Assembly (NCBI GenBank): GCA_958295665.1
Contig: OY282560.1
Span: forward strand, 311,407,236-311,471,235
Direction of reading: 5' to 3'
Source of the DNA: Tipula vernalis
Taxonomy: Eukaryota; Arthropoda; Insecta; Diptera; Tipulidae
Length of the DNA: 64,000 nt
Positions 1-11,479 of the stretch are shown in pieces. Numbering within the stretch: position 1 is the first letter of the stretch; each line of letters opens with the position of its first letter. Below the pieces are notes generated by a model, which searched no databases, was not told the origin of the DNA, and was given only the letters and a program-made list of their open reading frames with translations. The position numbers and the translations under genes are program-made.

Positions 1-328
1 TACATGAACCTAAATAAATAATTTTGAATTTATGCTTAAAATGTACAATGAGCTCCCACAAGAAGATTTGCACAAAGGGCAATTTGGATTTTTGACATTT
101 CCTTCAGTTTTGCGCGATAATTTTCGCTCTGTTAAGTTGACACTTCAATTTAACGAAACTGAACGAACATTTCTTAAAGGTTCGCTGGACAGTAACATGT
201 AAACTCCATATACCGCACTGTTACGTTAAATGTCTTAAATGTTGGCTGGTTCTCTCTTTAATTAACAATTGCTTGCAATTGGAACATTTATTGTTTTTTA
301 AAAACTTATATACAACGTACCCGATGAA
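1..328. other. Unassigned AT-rich sequence beside the P-like relic
   Basis: No coding stretch with recognisable similarity is visible. The segment follows the 3' end of the P-like transposase relic on the minus strand, so part of it may be that element's terminal region, but I could not find a terminal inverted repeat. It should also lie inside the SNAP25 gene on the minus strand, because the SNAP25 exons at 5.9-6.2 kb still need downstream exons. Confidence 0.4.
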
Positions 329-1100
329 TTACCTTATAGATGAATCATCAAAACTGTCTTCGTACTGAATGTCTGCCTCTAAAATTACTAAATCCGTGTC
401 CCCGCCTTCACATTTATCGAGCCATTCAGGTGTGACATCCATCGAGTGTTGTAAACTATTATCGGTACACTCATTAGAAAATTTTTCCAAAAGATCTGTT
501 ACCAATATTTCTTCTACTATATCCATTTCACAATTAGTCAAAGCCGAGTTTTCTAATAATTTGATTGTCATTATTTTTGCCACTGCATGATTAAATTCAT
601 AAATCGATGGATTAGTACTGCAACCACCTCGTTGTCTAATAATGCCGAACAAGTTTTCCAAAGGATCTTGATTTAATCGAGCGGTTAAAATAAAATTTAT
701 TTCAAAATTAGATTGTTGTAAATTGTCAATTAGAGATAAAATCCCATTTATAGATTGTATTATATCATTCAAGCAGTAGACAGTTTTTTTTTGTTTGTGG
801 TGTAATTTCAGAAAAAAAATTTATCATGGTTTTGAGATTTTCGTAAACTCGGTTTTCAATTTTTAAACCGTATTTGTGAGGGTTTCGATAGAATAAAACT
901 TTACTGTTAAGATTGTCAAAAAGTCTATCTATTTTTTCAATAAAATTAGCTGTAGCTGACGCGAATAATTTAGTTTCTGTTGAAAAATTGTTAAAATCGG
1001 ACATAGTTCGTACACCTACTGCCACTGTTCGGCTATGTCGCAAATTTCAGTCGCATTTTTTCAAAAGAATTCGCATAAATATGACGATTGGTTAACTTTG
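329..1100 (-). pseudogene. P-element-like transposase, C-terminal half
   Basis: Minus-strand frames continue the relic. About 1100-765 reads RHIYANSFEKMRLKFAT, then SRTVAVGV, corresponding to the conserved NSFEKMRV..A block of P-type transposases. The next frame, 772-329 (147 codons), contains LTARLNQDPLENLFGIIRQ followed by RGG, a hallmark of the P-element/THAP9 C terminus. Its last 50 residues are acidic and end at a stop near 329. A frame shift joins the two frames around 770, in a run of T residues. Domain order and orientation agree with the THAP and RNase H-like segments upstream, so the whole 2.1 kb is one degraded P-superfamily element. Confidence 0.9.
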
Positions 1101-1239
1101 GACACAACTTTGTGATTCTCCATTTCTCCGCTTCGAATTCGACCACAATTCCATCAGGTGTTTTTAAATTACTACTAATAAATGTATTGCTGACGCAATA
1201 TTTTTTAATTCATTTAAATAAAAAAAGGACGTTCTTTAC

Positions 1240-2153
1240 ACATTAGGCATGCTGTAACATTTCCTATTATTTGGCCTCTGATCGCAAACTACTGCAACCC
1301 TGGTTACTCCAATTCTCTGCAACGCCGCTAAGGTTATCCAACAAAATTTCTTTTAAATTTTCACTATCCATATTATTTTCACAAAACTATTACATATTTG
1401 GCAATATTTTGTGTTCTTGTTTTATTTATTTGCGAAAAGTCGATCAATATCGTAATTTACCCTATCGTACTCCAAATCTGCTCTAATAGACATTTCGTCA
1501 AACATCAGAATTACTACCTTTTCACTATTGCTTAATTGATCTATTTTCTCCTTAAGTCCTATCAAAATACAATCATTGAAACCGGGTTTTAAGTTTTTGA
1601 TAGGGTCCCAACGACACAACGAAGATTTTGAAGGCATATTCAATTGTAAATTATCTCTAAGAAAATTGTAGCAGGTCGGGGATTTAAAATAAATTTTTTG
1701 TGCAATATTTCTCTGTTCTTGCGGCCACTGCTTCTTTCTATCGACCAACATTTTCACAAATTCATTAGCATTTACACTTATTTTTGGTAATCTTTCAACT
1801 AATCTACAAATTGAAATATCTTTCCTTGATGTTATAACATTTAATTTTTTTTGACGTAAATTAAATTGTTTTCTGATGTTTAATAATCGCCAATTCAAAA
1901 CTCTAATTGTATTGCGTAATAAATCAATGCGTTTAACTGCTTCATTAATGGAATGGAATGAATTTTTAAATTGAATCAAACAATTTTTACAAGAAGGTCC
2001 AGGCTGCTCCGCGGATGAATCTATATTTTCTGGGGTAAAATCGACTGAGAAATCTAGCGAACTACTCGTATTTGACTCATTTTGTGAAACTTCTCGCATT
2101 TTTTTTTGAGTTTTCAGAAGTGGTAATGCCTTAATATCGAAACGGGACTTCAT
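1240..2153 (-). pseudogene. P-element-like transposase, central region (coiled coil and RNase H-like start)
   Basis: A 243-codon open frame (1422-2153) begins with a polar linker, then a Leu/Arg/Lys-rich segment that looks like the coiled-coil dimerisation region of P-type transposases. A helix-turn-helix-like stretch follows (about residues 150-185, containing SPTCYNFLRDNL and a C-R-W motif). It ends with VVILMFDEMSIRADLEYD, which matches the first catalytic Asp region of P/THAP9 transposases. Beyond the stop at 1422, another frame at about 1240-1315 reads VAVVCDQRPNNR, equivalent to the family's conserved V.VCDQGS.N block with Gly-Ser replaced by Arg-Pro. The pieces are in the expected order on the same strand as the THAP domain. 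At least two frame breaks make this a relic. Confidence 0.85.
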
Positions 2154-2424
2154 TATCGACCTTTAAATCAGGATAAGTGAGGTAAAATTCCGGCACAGCG
2201 TTTTTCTTCAATCTTCTTTTTCCGAAGACTTTGGGATCGAAATGTTTTTCACATATAATTAACCGCTTGGGTAAATTCCAATGTTATAAACTGCACCTAT
2301 TAATCCATACATCAAACATATTTTTGTCAGATGGAAATAAAAAAAACTTTCTTTTCGGGTTTACTCTACGTGATGCTGTGCATGACTTAACAGCACATAA
2401 TATGCCTGAATTTCGATTCTCCAT
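2131..2424 (-). pseudogene. THAP zinc-finger domain of a P-element-like transposase, broken
   Basis: Reading from an ATG at 2424 on the minus strand gives a THAP (C2CH) DNA-binding domain. The first zinc ligands sit in CAVKSC, followed by a FLFPSD segment, a W..RC segment, ICEKHF carrying the later Cys and His ligands, and the closing KKNAVP signature. THAP domains form the N terminus of P-element transposase and THAP9 and bind the transposon ends. An in-frame TAA at 2284-2286 breaks the domain. A frame change near 2150 is then needed to reach the next transposase segment, where this frame stops at 2131. The copy therefore cannot encode a full protein unless there is unseen splicing. The call rests on signature residues and order, not on a database search. 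Confidence 0.85.
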
Positions 2425-2599
2425 CTTCAAAATCAATGATACATTGATACTTTTCACCAAAGTAAGAATTTTTTCAACTCCAGTATAGAAAGAGAAGAAA
2501 GTACGTAAATAAATCCTTTGATATTTTTACCGATGTTATGAATATTACATTAAGTAGACCTGTGAAGATCAGATCTTGTATTCTTGGAAAAATAATTCA

Positions 2600-2810
2600 T
2601 ACTTTCTCAATACAGTACGCATGACATAACTGCAGCTGGAGAATGACACTAATAGAGTCTGGCTAGTTTTAGCCTACATGGATCTGGATAAGAAGATTCT
2701 GTCGGATAATCTGAGGAACTGGTCCTCGAAGCGGAACAAAGAAGGACCGGTGTGATACTTGGATGTGATGCTGACGCTCACCATTGCAATTCATCTAAAT
2801 TTATATATGT
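2600..2810 (+). pseudogene. LINE endonuclease domain fragment
   Basis: One plus-strand frame reads ENDTNRVWLVLAYMDLD (about 2635-2690), and after a frame shift another reads VILGCDADAHHCNSS (about 2751-2796). Together they match the conserved ..SAYMP.. and GCDANAHH blocks of the apurinic-like endonuclease of Jockey/R1-type non-LTR retrotransposons. That enzyme nicks the target DNA to prime reverse transcription. Only these blocks survive. It may belong to the same dead element as the reverse transcriptase relic 0.7 kb downstream on the same strand, but nothing recognisable links them. Confidence 0.65.
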
Positions 2811-3539
2811 TTGTATTGGCTAGAATCTATAATCGATTAAGCGCAAATGACGTAAATACTGATAAAACTAAATTTTAATTTAAAAACGGTTGATTGCCAA
2901 ATACCATTATCTTCCATATCTGGAAGAAAAAAAAATTATTTTCTATAAATTCATATTATGGAAATTATGAATCAGCCGCCATAAAAAAAAAGAAATATTA
3001 TAACGTCGCTATTTTAGCGGAAGATTGAAAAAGATTGCAAAATATGTCCATCATCATGAGGTCAATCGCGTCAAATGCTTGCGGTATTTCTATAAAGCAT
3101 TAAAATCGGTAAGCTCATTTAATTATTTATGTTAGGACCATTTTACGAATTTTTCTTTTCATTCAAATATTCTTATCTAATTTCTTGAGATTGTTCTAAA
3201 ATTCCATCATTCAATCAATGCTTATTACCGCATTGACAATTTTTAATGGGTATAACGAAAACGGGTGTTAAATCTAAAATTAACTTACGTAGAAGTTCAA
3301 GGTAGTTTCTAAAGCTCAGTGATAATAAACTAGAAAGAATGATTTAAAAATTAGTCCTGAATTTAAAGGGAACCGTAAAAGCTTACATAAGACAAGTTCA
3401 TAGCATGTTGTTATGTAGTATTTAAAACCGTAGAGAAAGCCGAAAGGAAATTTCTTAGATATCATTCAAGCTAAGTTATGTGGGTTAGCTTATGGCATAG
3501 TAAAAAAATCCGAATTTAAAACGTGGTCAGATCTTAGTT
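2811..3539. other. No recognisable gene; AT-rich spacer between LINE fragments
   Basis: I see no conserved reading frame. The position between an endonuclease relic and a reverse transcriptase relic on the same strand suggests decayed LINE sequence, but I cannot support this from the bases. Confidence 0.35.
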
Positions 3540-4005
3540 GGACTTAATACTAAATTGTCTATGGGCCCAGATGGTATTCCTTCATTACTTTTAAATAATT
3601 GGGCCGAAGCCTTAAGTGGCCATTCAGCTCATTTATTTAATTACAGCCTTAGGCAAGGTATTTTTCCCCAGTGCTGGAAATATTCGTAGATTGTAATTGT
3701 TCCCTAACAACACGGTTTTTTTTTCTGGTAGATCAACGACAACCAACCTTCCGTTATTTGTTATTGATACGATATCCGGTTTAGATAATGGTGCCCAAGT
3801 TGACAATATCTATACAGATTTCAGCAAGCCATTTGGCAAAATTAATCACAAATTATTAATTGATAAATTATTTAAAGCAAATTCTAATTGTATTAGTATT
3901 TTCCAAAGGTATCACTGGTACGTATTGAACAAAATTATTCTGATAGGTTTACAGTCTCATTTGGTGTACCTAAGGTTGGTAAATGTTTCAACTTACATTA
4001 GATGA
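3540..4005 (+). pseudogene. Jockey-like LINE reverse transcriptase fragment
   Basis: From 3540 to a stop at 3689, the frame contains MGPDGIPSLLLNNWAEALS and then HLFNYSLRQGIFPQCWKYS. From 3697, a second frame carries FFSGRSTTTNL, followed by QVDNIYTDFSKPFGKINH. These are the fingers and palm motifs of non-LTR reverse transcriptases: GPDGIP, the GRST block, and the first catalytic Asp in YTDFSKAF, where Phe-Gly-Lys replaces the usual Phe-Asp-x. The wording is closest to the Jockey clade. The YxDD block and everything after it are missing. The fragment is dead through frame breaks and truncation. Confidence 0.85.
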
Positions 4006-5856
4006 TTTACAACTAAGGCTTTGGCATATTTTCAGTGGATTCTCATTTTTCATTAAATGCCACAGAGTTTTGGTTAATAAACATCAAATGAGTTTTTTAA
4101 AATATATAAACCAATGGACATGATCTTGAATTATCAACACCTTTAATTGGTGAGCCCCTCCAGAGTGTGGAACAATAAAGTAATTATTTGCTTACTAAAT
4201 TTGGCTCAGACCTTCAGTCCGCGTCACGCTGCTTCTTATCGAAATGCACGATCATCTCTAAAGCAGCTTTAGAAGATAATCTTCCGAGTGAAATGTCCTC
4301 TTGTGCCTTATCGAGACGAAGCGAAAAGACTTTGCTTAGATAGTAAAAATACCCCAAAATTTTGGGGCATTTATCATATTCTTAAAATAGGGAAGCTTTA
4401 TACATATTTTTATGGCATTTTTTCAGTTTTGTTTTGGGGCATTAATGCGTTGGGGTGTAATTGCCATGTGACTAGTACATTATTTGGTTAACGATCGCGT
4501 TATATATCTATCCATAGTCTCGTGCAGATTTTTCACTTGAATTCAATTTGTAAATAAAAGCCATCGCATGAAATTTGCCGACGAGACAAAAGGGGAAGCA
4601 AAATATTAAAATTTTATTTTCGAGATCATACATTTTTAACTCTATTAAAGCTCGTTATACATAAACACAATATAGCCAATGTGATCAGGAACGATCTCTC
4701 GATAGTAAAGATAAGTGAACAAGTTCGTTGATTTCTCGTACTTTACCTCAAACATATGCCGAGTAAAATGTGTAAAATTCGGACAGTGTATACAACCAGG
4801 TCCAAATCACTTGTGTTCAAATCCCTGCCTACATCGCCTATTACCTAGAACTTACTTTAAGTTTGGTTTCAGTTTTCTTTTAATCAAAATTTGTAGTTAG
4901 TTTTGCAATGAAAATTGGAGTGATTTTCGAACAAAGCTAAGATTAATTTTCCAACAGAAAACCAAACTGTATGCCTTGATTTAGCTTAATATAATTTAAT
5001 TTTGAACTTGAGTTTCGATTTAAAGCTAAAAGGCGAAATTCAATGAAAAAAAGTTTCTCGAATGCATCGAAATCTTAATTATAGCTAATTTTTTTTTTTT
5101 TTGTTTCTTATGTCGATCTAAACTTGGCTATGTAGACTTGAATTTAGATAAAATTTCAGAAACAATGCCGTTTTAACGATTTACGATTATTTTTAAATTT
5201 TCTTTGATAACCAATTTTTTGTAAATCTCTATTAAGCCGCAGTTCCGTATAAAACCGCAGGGGGTCGTAATTTATTCGATTTAATGCATTTCAAAAATGT
5301 TGTTTTTTTATGCCGCTCGTTTCAAGAAATCGTTCCGATTGTTTTTTTATTTAGGTGGCGTGGATTTTTCGAATTGAAGCTCTTGCAAAATTTACAATAT
5401 CTTGGAATTCACAAAACCTATAATGAGCTCCATTCTGGTCATCGGTTAAATCTGAGTTTTCAGATTCTGGTAAAATATTGAAGTGAATTTTTGTGCCTGA
5501 TCCGTTAATTTTAATTGAGTAATGGTAACAAATTTGAAAATTCCATCTACCACCTCATTCAAAACAATCTCACTAGTGCCGAACTCTGTATTTTGCGGTA
5601 GTATCGTATTTCTGAATAAATACAGTAGAAACTTACCTGACACAGCATAAATCTTTGGGTCACACTTGCCTAAGAGATTTTATTAGGTATAATTACTTCT
5701 TAAAACTTGGTTTAAGGTTTAAATGATTTTTACATTCACATGTCGTGAGAATATATTAGCATGTATAACTATGCGAATGTCTTTTATAAATTTTTGATTG
5801 TTTCGCTTATTTGCAAAATCGACAAACCTGAAATAGCTTTTATTCAAAATACTCAC
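4006..5856. other. Intronic AT-rich sequence without a recognised feature
   Basis: Short open frames occur, but none shows a family signature. On the minus strand this is the start of the SNAP25 intron that follows the exon ending at 5857. The exons for the C-terminal SNARE motif were looked for here and were not seen. Confidence 0.5.
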
Positions 5857-5985
5857 CTTCCAATATATCCTGCTTGTGGACCTAAACCATTTCGTTCATC
5901 CATAACTCTCTGTGGCTGATTATTTACAACTTTACCATCATCATTTCCTTTCCAAGTACCGTCGTCTTCTTTAAATGATGCACTC
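5857..5985 (-). CDS. Snap25: SNAP25 exon 6 equivalent (linker between the SNARE motifs)
   Basis: SNAP25 is the plasma-membrane Q-SNARE that pairs with syntaxin and synaptobrevin to drive synaptic vesicle fusion. This 129-nt exon encodes the end of the Lys codon, then SASFKEDDGTWKGNDDGK, VVNNQPQRVMDERNG and LGPQAGYIG, and the first two bases of an Arg codon. This is almost residue for residue the Drosophila linker between the two SNARE motifs. Splice sites on the minus strand are CTAG before the exon and GTGAGT after it. The entry phase matches the split Lys codon of the exon at 6060-6177. Differences from Drosophila cluster at the LGPQ segment. The following exons (second SNARE motif) lie outside the window. 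No stop or frame break is seen. Confidence 0.96.
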
Positions 5986-6059
5986 CTAGATAAATAAAAA
6001 AAAATGCATATATTTTAGTATTAATAAAATTATGTAGGTACCATTTTATTCTCACTTAC

Positions 6060-6177
6060 TTATTACACGGCAACACACATAATCCACAACATTTTTCCAT
6101 CCCACTTAAATTTTTTTCAGCTTCTCTCATATCGGCATTAATCTGATCCATTCCCTCCTCAATACGATCCAATTGTT
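6060..6177 (-). CDS. Snap25: SNAP25 exon 5 equivalent (SNARE motif 1 C-terminal half and Cys cluster)
   Basis: This 118-nt exon completes a Glu codon begun by the upstream exon, then encodes [18 protein letters not shown] and [20 protein letters not shown], ending on two bases of a Lys codon. It supplies layers +1 to +8 of SNARE motif 1. It also carries the four-cysteine cluster (CCGLCVLPC) whose palmitoylation anchors SNAP25 to the plasma membrane. Splice signals are AAATAG before the exon and GTAAGT after it. Its length equals that of vertebrate exon 5, which there exists as alternative copies 5a and 5b; only one copy is seen here. The phase fits any of the three 49-nt exons upstream, each of which ends on a single G. 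Confidence 0.97.
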
Positions 6178-8090
6178 CTATTTAATTTATTTTATCGATA
6201 GTAAAATAGTTTGTAGATGATTATCCAATATCCAATATACATCGTACAGAGCACGCAGAAAGATAAAAATAATTTGCATTAGTATCATAGATAAATAAAA
6301 TTGGGGTACGGTTTTTTTTTGTAATTTAATAAATTTTTTTTTAATGAAATTTAAATTATAACCAAATAAAAAATAAATAAAATAATAAAATTTGACAAAA
6401 AATTAATAAAATTACTAATGAATTTTTACATGAAACGAGAGATTAGATTTATTTTTTTATACTCTTTCAAAAATAAATTACAAAACTCTATATTTTAATT
6501 TAATTAATTTTTTTTTTAAATATGAAAAATAAAATAAAATAAATAAATAAAAAAATATTATTATTTTTTAAATTTTTAAATAGAATATAAATATTTAATA
6601 ATATTATATAGGAAGAAGAAATATATTACTTTTTTTTGTTTGTATTTTTTTTTATTCATTTTTAATTAAGAAAAATTAACATTCCGCATGCATTTTTGTT
6701 TGTAATTAATTTATATAATTTTCTAGCAAATAATTGCATAATTAAAAAGAAACTGTACCAAATAAATAAAATAATAGATATTATAATGTAAATAAAAACT
6801 AAATACAAATCATAATTAAGAAAAAAATAAATTATAAATTAAATTTTTTACTCATGGCCTAAAATAAAATATTGTAATGAAAATTATAAAAGTAAATAAT
6901 AAAATTATTTTTAATAGTAAAAAGCGTTTTTTTTTTGGTTGGTAAAGTTTTTTTAAATTGTAATTTATTATAGATCTACTTTTAATTAAAGGTGTGTGGT
7001 AAAAAATATGTAGAGTAGTAAAAAATAAAAATAAAAAACTATTTTTTTTTAATAGTATATAATTTTAGAGAAGTAGTTGTGTTTTAAATTAATAATGTAA
7101 AAAGTATTAACAAAAAATTAGTAAACATAAAACAAAACCAACAGAATTTAGAATCATTTGTAAACATTTTTTCCTTTTTGTTGTAAATTGAAGATACTCA
7201 CATGTCTTGGAATATTGTGTAGAGAGTATTCAATATATATATATTTTTAATACTAAATTTATATTTTTTTAGTAGAGTGGGTGATTTGATTGAAGAGTGG
7301 GTGGAAAGTGGTGATTTGTTTTAATTTTATAATATTATATATCCCATTTTTTTTTTTTTTTTCAAAAATATAAAATATAATTGATATTTCTAAATATATA
7401 TTTTGTTACAGTTTATTTTTAATTATAAATTTTTATTTGTATAAAATAGATTTTTTGTTAATCATATTAAAATAAATAAAAGTAATTTTTATTAATTATT
7501 TTAATATGATCTTTGTTAATTTGTTATAATTATTTAATTTTTTTTTTGTAAAAATGCGAATTCCAATTTTATTTATTTGTTTTTTTTTTAATTTAAAGTA
7601 TACAAAAAAAAAATTGATTTTGTGTTTTTGTATCCAAATGTATGTATATATCATTGATTTCTATTATGTAAATATAGGATTTCGGATAGTGTACATAAAA
7701 AATTAAAAATTAGCGTTAAACTACAATATTTTGTAAATCGCGAAATTATAAATAATTTATGTACAAAATCCATAAACGTATTTTTTATATATAATATAAA
7801 TTGAATATGGATGTGTTATTGGCTTACTGTATTTTGATATAATTTTATATTAAAAATAAAAATTAAAAATTAATTTATAATTTAATATATTTCGTTTTTA
7901 ATTAATAAAAATAATTAGTTTAATAAAAAAACTAAAAGAATCAGATTTAAAAATAAAATATACATACATAAAGAGCGCATTTTTAATTATTTCTTTTCAA
8001 ATTTTTTTTTTTTTTTAAATTTTTTTTTGGTATTGTCTGAATATTTTGCACTTTTTATTTTTTTGTCTTTTTTTTGTGTATAAATCTTAC
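6178..8090 (-). other. Snap25: SNAP25 intron between exon 4C and exon 5; extremely AT-rich
   Basis: About 1.9 kb made almost entirely of A/T runs and short mixed A/T words. No open frame has a family signature and no mobile element was recognised. It starts with a consensus donor (GTAAGA, directly after exon 4C) and ends with AAATAG before exon 5, on the minus strand. Confidence 0.75.
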
Positions 8091-8139
8091 CTCCTTGTTC
8101 ATCCAGCATTACGATGGTACGCATCCCAACTTCCGTACT
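8091..8139 (-). CDS. Snap25: SNAP25 alternative exon 4, version C
   Basis: This 49-nt exon encodes STEVGMRTIVMLDEQG plus the first base of the next Glu codon. It is bounded by TTTAG upstream and GTAAGA downstream on the minus strand, with a T-rich tract before the acceptor. It covers SNARE motif 1 from layer -4 to layer 0. In mammalian numbering it keeps Ser39, Gly43, Thr46, Leu50 and the zero-layer Gln53. It matches version A at 10 of 16 positions and carries the acidic pair Asp-Glu at 51/52, as in vertebrates. It is the copy nearest exon 5 and lies 425 nt from version B. Open frame, correct phases and consensus splice sites argue for a functional exon. Confidence 0.92.
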
Positions 8140-8564
8140 CTAAATAAAAACACCACAAATTTTCTTAGCATATCCGTATTTAAAAAAAAAATAATAATTT
8201 AATTTTTGGTTAAATTTAAAAAAAAAAAAAAAAATTATAAATCAATAAAAAATATTTACAATCATTTTATTATTTTCTTGTGGTGTAAAAGCTCATTTTA
8301 ATATAATTTTTGTCGACGTTCGAAATAAATAAATATTGGATTTTTAACGCATAAAATTAATAGTAGCTTATTAATTTTAGTTTTTCCCTGCAGATTTTTG
8401 TCGATTTTATTGTGACAAACCAAAAAATTAAACAGAACCAACAACCATCCACCCAAAAACCAAAAACAAAGCAATTAATATTATTAATTATTATTTAGAA
8501 AACACATTTTTGTTAGCCCAAATCGTTTTTAATTATTTTTTGCTCGTTTAAATTAGGTTCTTAC
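8140..8564 (-). other. Snap25: 425-nt intron between alternative exons 4B and 4C
   Basis: Short AT-rich intron with a long T-rich tract before the acceptor of exon 4C. The two exons must not be joined to each other, since 98 nt would break the frame, so regulatory signals that keep them apart could lie here. I see no clear complementary docking and selector pair by eye. Confidence 0.7.
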
Positions 8565-8613
8565 CCCCTTGATGGCCTATCATATTTATAGTTTTAGTAC
8601 CGGCATCCTCGCT
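8565..8613 (-). CDS. Snap25: SNAP25 alternative exon 4, version B (divergent)
   Basis: This 49-nt exon encodes SEDAGTKTINMIGHQG plus one base of the next Glu codon. It is flanked by TTTTTTAG and GTAAGA on the minus strand. It shares only 6 of 16 residues with version A, yet all core layer positions are kept: Ser39, Gly43, Thr46, Ile50 (conservative for Leu) and the zero-layer Gln53. Surface positions differ strongly. Asp51 and Glu/Asp52 become Gly and His, removing an acidic patch reported as a synaptotagmin-1 contact in mammals, while Ile44-Arg45 become Thr-Lys. The frame is open and the splice sites and phases match the other copies, so I regard it as a real alternative exon and not a decayed copy. 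Transcript evidence would settle this. Confidence 0.88.
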
Positions 8614-9710
8614 CTAAAAAATTTTGTTTGTTTAATAAAAACTTTTTCTTTTGACTAATTTCAGATAAATAAAATAAAATCATAAAAAAAAAACTTAAAA
8701 ATAAATTAATTAATAAAATAAATAATAATTTTCTTGAGAACAATATATAAGGAAATTGTTTACAGACAATAAAATAGAACTTATTGTACATAAAATATTA
8801 TTTGCAGAAATTATTTACAAATTAAAAATCACTGTGTAATAAAAATATTTATTATAATAAATAGTGAAAATTGTTACTCATTGCTACTATATATAAATAT
8901 TCAGATAAATGCAAGAGACTACAATAATTAAAAAAATGGTATCAAGAACTTTTGTGCATAAAGATAAAATTTTATAAAAAAAAAAAAAATAAAAAAATTT
9001 AGAAATGTTATATTATTTTAAATATAAGATTTTATTTACAATAATTACTAATATATTTTAAAATAATTAATATTTCTAAATTTAGGAGTTAAGAATCAAT
9101 ACATAATAATAATAATATAAAAAAAATAGTAAAAAAAACTACGTTTAGAATTTTTGGTTAAAACTTGTGAAAATTCTAAAAAAGCTTAAGCAAAAAGCTT
9201 TAGCTTGTTTATATTATATATTATATATATATATAATTTTAATTAAAATTAAACTCAAAATTTATATATACAAAGAAAATGTAATTAGGTATGTGATTTA
9301 TTTTTTAAAAGGCATTTTTTATAGTTCTTATGCAAAACAAACTTTTTATTTTGAATGTAATTTATTTTGAATGATTTTTCTATAACAAAATTATATTAAA
9401 AACAAAAAAAAATATTTAAAAACAAATAAACAACGAATAAATAAATAAATTAAAATTTGAATTTAATATTTATGGAAAATTATAATGAAAATAATAAATA
9501 TATATATATAAAAATTATGAAAGTTACAGTGAAATTTTGTAAATTCAATTTGTTGATCATTTTGTGTGTTTAATTATTTGCTTTTCCAGAACGATATCCA
9601 GCTTGAAATTAATTCTATTTAAGTGCAACAGGATACCTATCTACTTCAAACAAACATAGAAATGGGCAAAAAGGCTCGAAAAAAGAATCCTGAATATCGA
9701 AATTTTATAT

Positions 9711-11470
9711 TCCTAAAATTAGAAAATTGTTAATTTTAAAAATTCTGAAATATTGAAATTCATATTTTGATATTTTTAAGAAATTTGGAAATTTGCTAAA
9801 TTTCTTAAACAATCTTAAAATAGAAATTTTAATATTTTAGAACTTTTGAAATTTTTAAACTATCAACATTTCTAAATCTACTAAATCCGCAACTTTAGAA
9901 ATTTTTAACTTCTTTCTCGAATTTTAAAATCAAGAGGTCTAATCCCAAATTTTCTTAATTACTTTACAACTTTACTTTTAATTTTTGGGTTTTCCATTGT
10001 AGAATTTTTAAAATTTGCTCTGCTATTCGAATTTGTAAATTTAGAAAATTTTTAAAAATTAATTAATTTTCTTATTTCTTAATACACATTCCTCATCAAA
10101 TTTAAATTTCTATCGGATAATTTTTATTTCTCCCCAAATACACAATTTTCTGAATTGTTAAATAGCGGCGTTATTATGGACTAAACACCTAAATTTTGTA
10201 TATTTTTAATTTAAAAGGTAATTTTAAAATTCCTAAATGTCCTTCTAAATTTTTAATTTTCTAAATATAACGGAAATTGACAAATTTCACATAGAAAAAG
10301 TTAGCACGAAATTTTCATTCCGAAAAGGCATTTTTTGTCTCAAAATATACGCCTCCGATAAAATTTAAGGAAATTTTTATTGCATTCAGAATAAAATATT
10401 AAAAGCGATTTGTAATATTCCTAAAATTATAAAATTATTAATTTTAACATTCTGAAATATTGAAATTATTTTGATGTTTTTTAAAGAAATTTGGAAATTT
10501 GCCAAATTTCTTATAAAATCTGTAAACTAACAAAATTTCTAAAATCTATTCTTTCTCGAATTTTAACTTCAAAAAGTATAATCGCAAATTTCCTAAGTTC
10601 AACTTTACTTTTTTTTGTCTATTTCAATTATTTATAATTTCAGTTGCCTAAATAACTTTAAAAAAACTGTGTTTGCCTAAGAAAGATTAAGATGGCCCAG
10701 AAAATTTAGTTACTCCATTGTAGAATTTTTAAAAATTGGACAATTCTATTTTTAAATTTAACATTCTGAATTATTCGGATTTCTAAATTTAGATATTTTT
10801 TAAAATTCTATATCTTAATTTTCTAAATTCGTAACTAACATTTCTTCCAGTTTCAATCTGATCATTTCTATTTGTCCCCAAATACTTAAAATCCTGAATT
10901 GCTAAATAGTGGCGGTATTATGAACTGACTAAACATCTAAATTTTATATAAATATTTTTAAATTCAAAAGGTAATTTCAAAATTCCTAAATATCCGTCTG
11001 AATTTTTAATTTTCTTAATATAAGAAATTTGAAAATTTGACATATTTCTTAAAAAATCTTAAAATAAAAATTTCAATATATAGTATATAAGAATTTTTGA
11101 AATCTGTAAACTATCAAAATTTCGAAATCTACCTAATTCGCAATTTTATAAATTTTTAACTTCTTTCTCGAATTTTAACTTCAAAAAGTCTAATCCCAAA
11201 TTTCTTCCAGTTTCAATCTACACATATTTGTCCCCAAATACTTAATTTACTGAATTCCTAAATAGCGGCGGTATTATGGACTAAACACCTAAATTTCGTT
11301 TATTTTTAAATTCAAAAGATAATTTCAAAATTCCTAACAGCCTTCTGAATTTTTAATTTTGTAAATATAACGGAAATTGGCCAATTTCACATAGCAGAAG
11401 TAAGCACGAAATTTTTATTTCGTAAAGGCTTTTTTTCTATCAAAATATGTGTCTCCGGGAAAAATTAAGG
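9711..11470. repeat. Degenerate tandem repeat, units of several hundred bp
   Basis: Blocks recur in order. One begins TTCCTAAAATTA.AAAATT at about 9711 and about 10419. Another contains AAATAGCGGCGTTATTATGG and CTAAACACCTAAATTT; it recurs at about 10160, 10905 and 11260. A third, starting ATAACGGAAATTG.C.AATTTC and followed by AGCACGAAATTTT, recurs at about 10268 and 11367. Periods are roughly 0.35-0.75 kb and copies differ by indels. The sequence style (AAATTTTTAA with scattered C) resembles the blocks at 25.5-26.2 kb and 39-45 kb, so one AT-rich repeat family may be involved. Confidence 0.7.
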
Positions 11471-11479
11471 AAATTTAAA

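Noticed and set aside
1..5856. SNAP25 exons for the second SNARE motif
   Set aside because: I looked for the reverse complement of the conserved C-terminal motif and found none. The exons must lie outside the window.
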